Under the pieces are notes generated by a model. It did no database searches. It saw only the letters and a program-made list of their open reading frames with translations, and was not told the origin of the DNA. From Calonectria ilicicola (taxonomy: Eukaryota > Ascomycota > Sordariomycetes > Hypocreales > Nectriaceae), in the NCBI GenBank assembly GCA_020809705.1, contig CP085835.1, forward strand, positions 1,922,001 to 1,986,000: DNA of 64,000 nucleotides, given 5' to 3'. Shown piece after piece: positions 27,181 to 38,744 of the stretch. The translations under genes were made by a program, and so were the position numbers. Each line of letters starts with the position of its first letter. Positions within the stretch are counted from its first letter, which is position 1.

Positions 27181-29709
27181 GTATATTATATAGTTTATTT
27201 ATTTTTACTTTAATTTTTATTTCTTTAAAGCTTTTATTAATTTATTAGAATTATATTTTAAGGTAGATGATTATTTATTATTTTTATTTTTTCTAATTAT
27301 TTTTATATTTATATTTTATTTCTTTAAGTAGTGAAGATTTTTTTTATTTATATTTTTTACTTAGTTAAAGCTAGAAGTTTAAGATCTTTTATTATATTTT
27401 ATAGAAATATTATTAGCTATATTATATTCCTTAGGTATTTATACCTAGCTAGTATACTAGTAGATATTAGGATTATATTAATATAATTATAAGTACTTTA
27501 AAATTAAATTATATTATCTAATATTAATAATATTAAAGGTTATTTTTTAATTTTTTTCTTTAATAAAGATTTTTAAATAATTAATCTTCTTATTTATAAT
27601 ATTATTATTATATTTAAAAGATATCTTTTTTATATTAATAATTTTATATAGGTTAATTTTTATTATTTATAATAGCTAAAGTTCATTAATTACTTAAGGA
27701 TTTATATAATTTTATTTAGCTCTATTATCCACTATAGTATTATATTACTTTCTTTTAATCCTTACTTCTATTTCTAATTATTATTAAGGTTGCTTTTTAA
27801 TTGTAAAGTATAAAGCTTTTTTAAGGAGTTCTTTTAGTAATTTTGGGGGTTATTGCTCTAACTACTTTTATTGCTCTTTTATAAGGGGCTTTATTTGTTT
27901 TTTAGTTTTATTTAGTATTAGATTATTGCTTTATTTATTATATAGATATTGTATTTAAAGTCTTAATATTTATTTTAAAGTAGCTTATTATAATTAAAGA
28001 ACTTAAATTTACCTAGTTTCAATATAGTGAACTAATAGTAGAGGTTTCTTTTTATTACTTTATATTAATTGAAGTATTTTTTATAAGTATAATGGATAAT
28101 TATATCTTTTACTTTAATAGGGAAGTATATTATATATTATTTTTACTTTATATATTAAAGGTAATTATAATTATAATAGCTTACTTATAAAATATTTTTA
28201 TATTCTTTATATATTATATTTAATTTAGGATTATTTTTCTTATATTAGATAGATTAAGGGTTATAGTTTCTTAGTTGTTATTTGTTTTATATAAGTAAGA
28301 AGACTTTATCTCTATCTTATAAGGGTTCTTTAACTTATTAAGCTATTCTTTTAATATTAGTTGTTCATTTTCTATTTCTATTTTTATTATAAGTATAAGT
28401 ATCCTATTATATTAGTGCTTTATTAGTATATATATTTAGAATAGATGTAAGAATTTCTATCTTCTTGGCTTGTTCTAACTATTTATGGGGAAAGTAGAAT
28501 TAGCCTTTTTATTAAGTTAATTATACTTTTTGGATAGTTTTATTGATTTCTTATTGTAAAGTAAGTTTTATCTTATATAATTTATAGTTTTTTATATATT
28601 ACTTAACTATAGTAATTAGTTTATATTTTTTAATAATAGTAAAAATAACTTTTCTTATAATATTCTTTTTCCTTCTAATACTAAAGTCTATTAAGTTTTT
28701 ATAATATTAAGTTATTTTTATCCTTTTAGTATAGGTTTAAACTAATTTCCTATTTTTAAAGAGTAATATTTAAAGGATTTATATCTTTTTTCTATAATTA
28801 AAGTAGGTAATCTTACTTTTATTATACCTTTAGGTAGTATTAAGTTTTATTAGTCTTAAGTAAGTCCTATGTGTAATGCTTTGTTGCTTATTTTGGGTTT
28901 TTCTTTTATTTGGGATATATAGGTTTTTATTATTTTAAATATATTTTTTATATTAATTAAATTATTTTTTATTAATCTTAATAATACTTTTAATATATTT
29001 TAAAAGTTTCTTTAATTAATTTTCTTTATAAATCTTATCCTTAATTTTACTCTTTAAATTTTTATAATAAAGTTCCATTAATATATTATTATCTTAAGCT
29101 ATTTATATTATAATTCTTTTAAACTTAGTTAAATATTAATTATAAGATTTTATTTATTTAAATTTATATAATTAATTTATAATTTATTATTTTATATTAA
29201 TTATAATAAAATTATCTTTAATAATAATTTTAAAATATTCCTAATTTTTAAAAATCTCTTAAATCTCTTTATTTTAATTAATATTATTCTTATTTTTCAA
29301 ATAATCTTTTATAATAAATTTAAACTATACTTCTATATTTCCTTAAAAAGAATTTTAATATATAATACTTAAATTTTAAGAATTACTAGTTAGATTAAGA
29401 AGAAGCAAAAGTATCCCTTTATTCAGGTAAAGAAGAGGACTATATCAGCAGCCTTTCTTAAAAAGGGCTCCAAGATCGGGGGTCTTAGAATTTCACCAAT
29501 ATCTTTACCCTTATTTCCCTTAACTATAGTAGTTCCAGCCTTTTCTACTTTAAATTATACTTATATATTTATAAGTTTTTTCTTAATTTACTATAATTCT
29601 ATAATTAATTTAGTATTATTAGGAGAAATAATAATAGCAAGATTCTTTCTAGATATTATTATTACTTAATTATTAATATAAGTAATTAATTAAATAAAAG
29701 CTTTTAATA

Positions 29710-30105
29710 TATAATAATCTAATTAATTCTTAATTTAATAAATTAATTAAAATAAAGGGTTTATTATTAATAAAATAGTTAAGTATATTATAATAAAAAA
29801 AGTAATAAAAATATTATATTAAATAATAGTTAATTATAATTAAGGTAATTAAATTATATTAAAAGCTAGTTAATATTAGTTATAAAGGTAGATTCTAATC
29901 TCTATATACTTATTACTATAAGGGCACTTATTTAATTAATACTATCTAATATATTAATAATTATAGTAATAATTATAGGGTGATTACTAACAATTTTAGG
30001 TAATTATATATAAGCGTTTTCTTATTAGTTGGTATGGGGCTTATAAGGTAAATAAGTGTCCGTTCTGCCACTATAGACCGCCTAGGCGTGTCATGGGTCA
30101 TAACA
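29710..30105 (-). repeat. 5' LTR of element C
   Basis: A 396-bp LTR. The outer ~120 bp (29990-30105) are nearly unmutated, including CCGCCTAGGCGTGTCATGGG at the end. Confidence 0.88.
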
Positions 30106-30222
30106 CTTACTAAAATAATAGTATATAAATAAATTAAAATCCACCCTTATAGCTAATACTAATTAGCTTTTAATATAATTTAGTTACCTTAATTGCAATT
30201 AATTATTACCTAATGTAACACT
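30106..30222 (+). repeat. 3' LTR of element B, middle piece
   Basis: It starts with C's second target duplication (cttac) and continues the B LTR to acact (30218-30222), where element D inserted. Confidence 0.83.
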
Positions 30223-30617
30223 TGTTATGACCCATGACACGCCTAGGCGGTCTACAACGGCAGAACTAATACCTACCTACCCTGTAGCCCCATACTAACT
30301 AATAAGGAAGCGCTCACTTGCGATTATTTATAATATTGGTGATTACTTTATGATTACCCACCCGATTACCAATACTTAGATAGAACTAATATAATAAGTG
30401 TCTACTATAATAATAGTATATAGATAGGTTAGAATCTACCCTTATAGCTAATACTAATTAGCTTTTAATATAATTTGATTATCTTAATTATAATTGATTA
30501 TTATTTAATATAATATTTTTATTACTTTATTTACTATAATATATTTAATTATCTTATTAATAATAAACTCTTTATTTTAATTAGTTTATTAAGTTAGGAA
30601 TTAATTAGATTATTATA
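30223..30617 (+). repeat. 5' LTR of element D
   Basis: A 395-bp LTR. The first ~180 bp are close to intact. The end is the RIPed gattattata. Confidence 0.88.
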
Positions 30618-30689
30618 TATTAAAAGCTTTTGTTTAGTTAATTACCTATATTAATAATTAAATAATAATAATATCTGGAAAGAACCTTA

Positions 30690-31620
30690 CTGCTATTACT
30701 CCTCCTAGTAATGCTAAATTAACTACAGAACTACAGTAGGTCAAAAAGAAACTTGCAGATATATAAGCATAACTTAAAGTAAAAAAGCTAGAACCACTAT
30801 AGTTAAAGGAAATAAGGGTAAAGATATTGGTGAAATTTTAAGACCCTTAGTCCTAGAACCCTTCCTAGAAAAGGCTGCTAATGTAGTCCCCTTCCTTACC
30901 TAAATAAAGGGATACTTTTACTTCTTTTTAATGTAACTTGCAACCTTTAAAGCCTAGGTACTATATATTAAAACCCTCCTCTAAGGAGATGTAGGAGTAT
31001 GGTTTGAACCTATTATGAGAGACTATCTGGAAAACAAGGATAATACCAACTAAAATGAAAAGATCTAAGAGATCTTTAGAGACTAGGAATATTTTAAAAC
31101 TACTATTAAAAACAATTTTAATATAATTAATATAGAATAATAAGTTATAAACTAGTTATATAAACTTAAATAAATAAAATCTTATAGCTAATATTTAACT
31201 AAGTTTAAAAGAATTATAATATAAATAGCCTAAGATGATAATATATTAATGAAACTTTATTATAAAGGCCTAAAGAGTGAAGTTAAGGATAAAATCTATA
31301 AGAAAGATTAACTAAAAAAACTCTTAAAATATATTAAAAGTACTATTAAGATTAATAAAAGATAATTTAACTAATATAAAGAATATACCTAAGATAATAA
31401 AAACCTATATATCCTAAATAAAGGAAAAATCTAAAATAAGTAATAAAGTACTACATATAGGACTTATTTAGGACTAATAGAACTTAATACTACCTAAAGG
31501 TATAATAAAAGTAAGATTACTTATTTTAACTATAGAAAAAAGAATATAAATCCTTTAAATACTACTCCTTGAAAATAGGAAATTAGTTTAAACTTATATT
31601 AGAAGGATAGAAATAACTTA
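30690..31620 (+). pseudogene. gag remnant of element D, best preserved copy
   Basis: Frames here still show a fungal Gypsy Gag: an N-terminal coiled-coil (ELQQVKKKLAD-like), a capsid-like block readable as DVGVWFEPIMRDYLENKDN at about 30990-31050, and YYKGLKSEVKDKIYKK at about 31260-31305. TAG/TAA codons replace former Gln codons, and there are frame breaks between blocks. WFEPIMRDYLEN is a recurring motif of Gag in these elements. Gag would form the cytoplasmic particle; this copy cannot. Confidence 0.72.
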
Positions 31621-33239
31621 ATACTATAAAAACTTAATAAACCCTAGTATTAAAAGGAAAAGAGGATATTATAAGAAAAGTTATTCTTACTATTATTAAG
31701 AAATATAAACTAACCATTATAATTAAGTAATATATAAAAAATTATAAATTATATAAGGTAAAACTTACTTTATAATAAAAAATCAATAAAGCTATCTAAA
31801 AAGTATAATCAACCTAACAAAAAGGCCAGTCCTACCTTCCTTATAAATGATTAAAATAAGCTAAAAAGATAGAAATCTTTATATCTATCCTAAATATATA
31901 TATTAATAAAATACTAGTATAATAAAATACCTACACTTATAACAAAAATAGAAATAGAAAATAAACAACTAGTATTAAAAGAATAGCCTAATAAGTTAAG
32001 GAACTTTTATAAGATAGAGATAAAATCTTCTTACTTATATAAAATAAATAACAATTAAGAAACCGTAACCCCTAATCTATCCAATATAAGAAAAATAACC
32101 CTAAATTAAACATAGTATATAAAGAATATAAGAATATTTTATAAGTAAGCTATTACAATTATAACTACCTTTAATATATAAAATAAAAGTAATATATAAT
32201 ATGCTTCCTTATTAGGGTAGAAGATATAGTTATTTATTATACTTATAGAAAATACTTTAATTAATATAAAGTAATAGGAAGAAATCCCTACTACTAGTTT
32301 ATTATATTAAAACCAGGTAAGCTTAAGTTCCCTAATTACAATAAGCTACCCTAAAATAAATACCAAAACCCTAAATATAATATTTATATAATAAATAAAG
32401 CAATAGTCTAGCATTGAATAAAACCAAAAAATAAGCAAAGCCTTCTATAGAAGAGTAGCAGGAGCAGCTAGGGCAATAACCTCCAAAGTTACCAAAAGAA
32501 CTCCTTAAAAAGCTCTATACTTTATAATTAAAGAGTAACCTTAATAATAATTAAAAATAAAAGTAAAGATTAAAGGAAAGTAGTATAATATTATAGTAGA
32601 TAATGGAGCTAAGCAAAACTATATAAATCCTTAAATAGTTAATAAACTTTAGCTACTATAAATAATAAAAGTCAACCTATATAAAATTATTAATATAAAA
32701 GAAATATCTTTTGGATATAATAATAATATTATAAATAAGAAGATTAATTATCTAAAAGTCTTTATTAAAGGAAAGAATTAAGAAATAATCTTTAATATTA
32801 TTAATATTAGATAATACAACCTAATCTTAGGGTACTTATAGTTATATTAATATAACCTTAATATCTGCTAGCGTACTAGCCAGGTATAAATACCTAAGAA
32901 GTATAATATAGCCAGTGATATTTTCATAAAATATAATAAAAGATCTTAAACTCCTAGCCCTAACTAAGTAAGAGGTATAAGTAAAGGAGAATCTTTATTA
33001 TTTAAAGAAATAAAATATAAATATAAGAATAATTAGAAAAGGTAAAGATAATAAATAATTGCTTATCTTAGAATATAATTCTAATAAATTGATAAAAGCC
33101 TTAAAAAATAAAAGTTAAAGTAAAAATAGATAGATTATATAATATACTCTTATAGTACTAAATCTATAAAAAGCTCTTTATAGAAGAACTAGATATTAGA
33201 TTATCTAAGTTTAGCTAGTAGGATTATAAAATTATTTTT

Positions 33240-35900
33240 AAAAATAGATCTAACATCCGATTTTACCTTATTTATAATCTTAACTAAATTAAACTTAATA
33301 TCTTAAAGGAATATATTTAAGATATACTTAAAAAGAGATATATTTATATTTTAAACTTTAAAATTGATTATTTTATTATATTTATATCTAAGAAAAATAG
33401 GAAGCTATGCTTTATTATGGACTACTAATAGTTTAATAATATTATTATTAAAGATTATATTTTATTATTATTAATTAATAAAATAAAGGATTGCTTTTAT
33501 AAAGCTAATATCTTTATTATATTAGATCTTAAAGGAGTATATAATCTTATTTATATTAAAGAAGAATATAAATAAAAAATTACTTTTTAAATTAAGTTTA
33601 AATTATTTAAATACTTAATTATACCTTTTAAACTTATAAATACACTAGTATTATTTTAGTGAATAATAATTAATATATTATAAGAATATTTAAATATCTT
33701 TATTATTTGCTATCTAGATAATATCCTTATTTTCTCTAAAAATAAAGAAGAATATAAAGAATATATTTATAAGGTTTTAAAAGTCTTCTAAGATACCAAA
33801 CTTCTAATTAAATTAGAAAAAAGTAAGTTCTATATTTAAAAAGTAGAATTTCTAGGATATATTATTAGCCCTAATAAAATTCATATAGATCTAAAGAAAG
33901 TTATTATAATAAAAGATTGGAAGGAATCTACTAATATAAAGGAAATATAAGCTTTCCTTGGATTTGCTAATTATTACTAAAGATTTATTAAAAGATTTAG
34001 TAAAATCGCCTTAAATATAATAGAACTAATTAAGAAAGGAATTACCTTTTAATAGGAAAATAAAGTATAATAATTATTTAAAGCTATAAAAAATACTATT
34101 TTAGAAGAACCTATCCTTATAATATTCAACCCTAATAAACCTATAAAGCTAGAAATTAATACATCAGACTTTACCCTAGAGGCCTAGATCGGACAACAAA
34201 ATAAATAAGGAAACCTATATCTTATAGCATTCTACTTATATAAGCTATATAGCCCTAAGCTAAATTACTCTATCTATAATAAAGAATTCTTTACTATTAT
34301 TAATACTTTTAAAAAATTCTAATAATATCTTTTAAAAAGTAATTATAAAATTATAATATATATTAACTATAAAAATATTATCTACTTTATAATTACTTAA
34401 AAATTTAATAGAAAGTAATTATAATATATAGAATATCTATCCAAATTTAACTATTAAATTATTTATATTAAAGAAACCGAAAATAATTATGTTAATATGA
34501 TCAGCTGCCAATCTAACTATAATATAGAAAAACCAAAAATATAAGAAAAACTATTAATCTATAATACTAATAGAAGATTAAAATAAGCCTTAATTAGTAA
34601 AATAATAATAAAAATAAAGAAAATAATTATTACTATAAGAGTAAAAGGATTACTATATATAACTAGAACTATTACTATGGAAATATTAATATAATAAGTG
34701 AAATAAGGTAATCTATTACTAAGGAAAATTAAAGAATATAATCTAGTACTTTTAGAAGAAGAAAAAATAGATTACCTATAAGTACTAGAAGAATATTAAA
34801 TAGAGTTAATAAAGGATATTTATAAATATCTTTTATATAATTATAAAGGTATTAATAAAACCTTTAAATAAGTTAAATAGATATTTTTCTTTAATAAGAT
34901 AAAAAAGAAAGTTAAATAAGTATATAAGGAATATAGCCTATATTAATACTTTAAAAAACTAAAATATAAATTATATAGATTATTATAATTATCCCCTATT
35001 ATATAATAATTATAGGATTTAATTATAATGGACTTTATTACCGATCTTCCTTTATTAGTAGACCCTATTATAGAAGTATATTATAATAATATTTTCATTA
35101 TTATTAATTACTTTATAAAAGTAGTCTATTATCTTCTTTATAATAAAATAATAAATAAAAATTAATTTATCTACCTTTTCTTCTAGTATATAATTGCTAT
35201 ATATAGATTGTTAATAGAAATTATATCTAATAAAGGACAACCATTTATATCCAAATTCTAGCAAAGCCTAATATTATTAATAGGACTGAATCATAAGCTT
35301 AATATAGCATTTTACCCTTAGATAGATAAATAAACTAAATATTAAAACTAGAAAATTAAGTAATACCTATAATACTATATAAATTATAAATAAATTAATT
35401 AAATAGAAAAACTACCTATTATATAATTAGTATACAATATATTCTATAATTATAGCATTAAAATAATATTAGTAAAAGCTAATTTTGGCTTTATATTAAA
35501 CACTTACTAAGCCCCTTTAAAAAATATAATCCAAGTAAAAGCAATAATTAAGTTAGATGATCTAAGAAAACTACATAAGGAAATAAAAACCGAACTTAAA
35601 TTTATCTATAATATTATAAAAAGATATTATAATTTAAAAAAGCTAAAAGGACTAACCTTTTTAAAGAAAGATATAATCTACTTAACAACAAAAAATCTTA
35701 TAATAAAAAGATAAAATAAGAAAATTAACTTTATATAAATTAAATTATACTTAATAAAAAGAAAAATATTAAAAAATAACTATAAACTTAATCTCCTTAA
35801 TAACATTAAGGTACATCTTATCTTCTATATTTCTCTCCTTAAACCTAGTAATAATATCCAAGTCAATATAAAACCAGTATATAAACCACAGATAGAAAAC
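33240..35900 (+). pseudogene. pol remnant of element D
   Basis: Reverse transcriptase blocks are clear (RKLCFIMDY near 33400, IFIILDLKGVYNLIYIKEEYK near 33510, CYLDNILIFSKNKEEYKEYIYKV near 33710). RNase H lies at about 34110-34480 (KLEINTSDFTLEA, one of the few places with an intact D-F block), and integrase at about 34900-35900 (MDFITDLPLLVDPIIEVYYN near 35025). It is the least decayed pol here, but still has stops throughout. Confidence 0.82.
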
Positions 35901-36039
35901 CCTAAAGACTAATAGAAAATTAAAAAGATCTTATAAAGAAAAGAAGAAGATAGAAAATTTAAAATTAAATAAAAAGGCTATAAAGAAATAATATAAGAAC
36001 TTATAAAATATCTTATATATTATTTAAAATTACTAAAAG

Positions 36040-36700
36040 TATTCCTAAGAATATAATACTAAGCAAACCATTAAGATCAATAATATTCCAATTAATAATA
36101 TCTATTACCCCTAAAGATTATACCTAAATAACAACTTCTAACTCTACCCAATCCACCTCTTCTAATTTATTTAAAGAAGAAAGCCTATAATACACTATCT
36201 TTATATCCTTTATTTTAAATTAATATTTCTAATAATAAAGATAGAATAAATGGTTTAAGGATTTCTGAACCTTAGCCTAAGCTGTAAGTGCCTTTACTTA
36301 TATATAAAGGAACTCCTTCTTAGCAACCTCTTCCTTTATATTTAAATAATTAAACTCCTGATTTATTTAATTTACTATAAAAGTTAGTAATTAATTATAT
36401 TTATTATTATAAAATAATATATATATAGTTAAAGATATTTTTAAAGTATTATAGATCTTATTATAATAAGTGTACTTATTATAATGGTTACTAAAATCTA
36501 GTAATATCTTATATTATAAACCTTTAAAGGAATAAAATAAATACAATATAATTTCAAAACCTATTAAATTAATAAGCTAAGCTTAAGCCTTAGTATAAAA
36601 ATATTATTTAAAATTATCTAGATTATAAGGTATAATTAGAAAAGATTTTAAAGGTTAAAAATAAAGAACTCACACACAAGGTCGAACTAATGGGCCTTAA
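36040..36700 (-). pseudogene. Antisense coiled-coil ORF remnant in element D
   Basis: The reverse strand is collinear with the antisense frame of element C. It is moderately RIPed and lies between the integrase tail (about 35870) and the polypurine tract (about 36715). Confidence 0.48.
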
Positions 36701-36728
36701 GAATAAGACCAACAGAAGGAGAACATCG

Positions 36729-37123
36729 TATTATAACCCATAATATGCCTAGGCAGTCTACAATAATAGAACTAATACCTATCTACCCTATAGCCCTATA
36801 CTAACCAATAAGAAAGTGCTTACTTATAATTACCTATAATATTAATAATTACCTTATAATTACCTATTTAATTACTAATACTTAAATAGAACTAACATAG
36901 TAAGCACCTACTATAATAATAATATATAGACAGATTAAAATCCACCCTTATAGCCGATATTAACCAGCTTTTAATATAACTTAGTTACCTCAATTGCAAT
37001 TAACTATTACCTAACATAACACTTCCATTACTCTATTTACTATAACACACCTAACCATCCTGCCAATAATAACCCTTTGCTTTGATTGGTTTACCTAGTT
37101 GGGAAATTGACCAGATCGTTACA
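36729..37123 (+). repeat. Composite D/B 3' LTR, nearly intact end
   Basis: A 395-bp LTR with an intact terminus GACCAGATCGTTACA. It is followed by ggtat (37124-37128), the partner of B's 5' target duplication at 16303-16307, so its right end belongs to B. Its left end adjoins D's polypurine tract, so it belongs to D. A crossover in the shared LTR sequence removed D's own right end and the duplicate acact. Confidence 0.83.
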
Positions 37124-37128
37124 GGTAT

Positions 37129-38560
37129 AAAGATAGGATTATCTGGTTGGCGGTAATTAGTGGTAATATAGCTAGGTTTATTATATATAATGTATAGATT
37201 AAGATTAAGTTTTTATTCTTATTTTTAATTAATAATATAGATATAATTAAGATTTATTAATTTATTATTCCTTTTATTTATTAATTAATTTATTTTAAAA
37301 TATATAAAATATATATTTTAATTATTAAATTTATTAATATACTTTTTTTATTATAAATTTCTTATAATTTTATCTATTATCTTACTTTATAATTTATAAT
37401 TATTAATTATTAAAAACTTAATTTAAAAATTAATAATTATTATAATTTCTTTATTAATATATTTTTATAAATAATTAACTTTAATTTAATTATTAATTTA
37501 AATCTTATTTATATAATAATTAAAATTAGCCTTAAAATCCCTATATATATAATCCTTTTAGTATAAAGTATTAAAAGTATTTTTAATACTTTAGATTAGA
37601 TTAAGAAGGATATATCGGCTATTTAATACATCTAATAACATATCTATTATCTATTATTCCTATATAGTAAGCTATATAGGATTTATATTTATCTTTTTGA
37701 TGCTATTTTAAATGCTATTTTATACTTATTTTTAAGTTAATTTATTATAAATGTAAGTTTCTTAATTAATATTGGAAAATATTTAGTATTTATTATAAAT
37801 ATAAACTAGATTTATATTTTCTATTATTTATAGATTGCTTAGTGCTTTTTTATTTTTTATTTTTTAATTATAAATTTTTCTAGATTTATTATTATATATC
37901 TTAGTTATTAAGAGCTTTAGGTAAGGTCCTAGTTAATTATTCTTAACTAGGTCTTAAGTTAAGTAACTTTTTTATTTAAAGTTATATTTTAAATATTAAT
38001 TTATTTAAATATTTAATTAGTTTTAATAATAATATTAATTTATATAATAATTATTATTTATAGATTTTAATTTTCTTTTTATATTTAAGTAAGATTATTA
38101 TATTAAGCTAAAAATCTAATTTTAATATTTATAAATAATATTTAAAATATTATATAATTAATTATATAATAATTATTATTATTTAATAATATTAAAAGAT
38201 ATTTTAATAAAAATAATAGATTATTTTTATTAATAAATATATAACCTTCTATTATCTTTATTATAATTAACTAATTTATATATAAAATATCTTTAATTTA
38301 ATTATTAAATATATCTAAGATTCTAAAATTTATATAATTATTAATTAATATTATAATATTAATTTTATTTATTTTAATATAAATATTCTTTTTTAATAAT
38401 ATTTAAATTAATTATTATTTATACTTAAAATAATTTAATATTATTTTATTTATAAAATTAAAAAATCTTTAATTAATTTTTATAAAAATCTTTATTATTA
38501 CTAAATTATAATAATATAATTTAAACTTTTTTTAATTTAATAATATCTTTTATTTTAAAT
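37129..38560. mobile_element. RIPed remainder, probably element F continued
   Basis: The stretch resumes after B's right target duplication, so it should be the other side of F. It is extremely AT-rich, and I could not read a confident protein block. A perfect 9-bp inverted repeat (cctagttaa, 6-bp loop, ttaactagg) lies at 37928-37951. The border with the ankyrin remnant, about 38560-38740, includes a non-RIPed piece (38640-38740) that I cannot assign. Confidence 0.45.
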
Positions 38561-38744
38561 AATTATAACAAAATATAATTAAACAATCACATAAACTATT
38601 ATAAAACAAAACCAAGAGTAGACATAATAACTATATTATACAATAAAGAGGGCAGAAGGCTCTCACTACAGTTGGCTAATATTAATATTGTACGTATGTG
38701 TGGTACACACGTGACTCCACACATGACTACCTGTATGACCTGTG

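Larger units (their letters stand above)
23207..30105 (-). mobile_element. Ty3/Gypsy element C (LTR subfamily 2), complete but RIPed
   Basis: A full-length 6.9-kb copy on the minus strand inside element B's 3' LTR. The boundaries are TGTAACAGTCTGG at the left and GGGTCATAACA at the right. Perfect 5-bp target duplications cttac lie at 23202-23206 and 30106-30110. The LTRs are 23207-23603 and 29710-30105. Gag and pol on the minus strand and the antisense ORF on the plus strand are all degraded. Both outer LTR ends retain more GC than the interior. Confidence 0.92.
30223..37023 (+). mobile_element. Ty3/Gypsy element D (LTR subfamily 2), 3' LTR lost in recombination
   Basis: A plus-strand element starting TGTTATGACCCATGACACGCC directly after acact (30218-30222). 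The interior runs to 36728 with a polypurine tract (AGAAGGAGAAC, about 36715). Only one LTR follows (36729-37123), and its right flank is B's ggtat, not D's acact. The acact at 37019-37023 inside this LTR marks where D's and B's LTR sequences were fused. D has the best preserved gag of the window. Confidence 0.82.
1..38600. other. RIP-mutated AT-rich heterochromatic block
   Basis: Nearly the whole stretch consists of A/T, with only scattered G/C, and has no long open reading frame on either strand, in sharp contrast to the mixed composition after about 38,650. Copies of the same retrotransposon differ from each other almost only by C/T and G/A changes, and former CAG/CAA and TGG codons read as TAG/TAA. 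This is the known footprint of repeat-induced point mutation, which mutates duplicated DNA in the sexual cycle of many Pezizomycotina. The least mutated pieces are LTR ends and one short solo LTR. Such blocks are usually H3K9me3 heterochromatin; that part is inference. Confidence 0.93.

Noticed and set aside
1..38600. Mitochondrial DNA or a nuclear mitochondrial insertion, suggested by the extreme AT content
   Set aside because: Gypsy LTRs, target duplications and RT/integrase blocks with transition-only decay explain the composition. No mitochondrial gene is recognisable.
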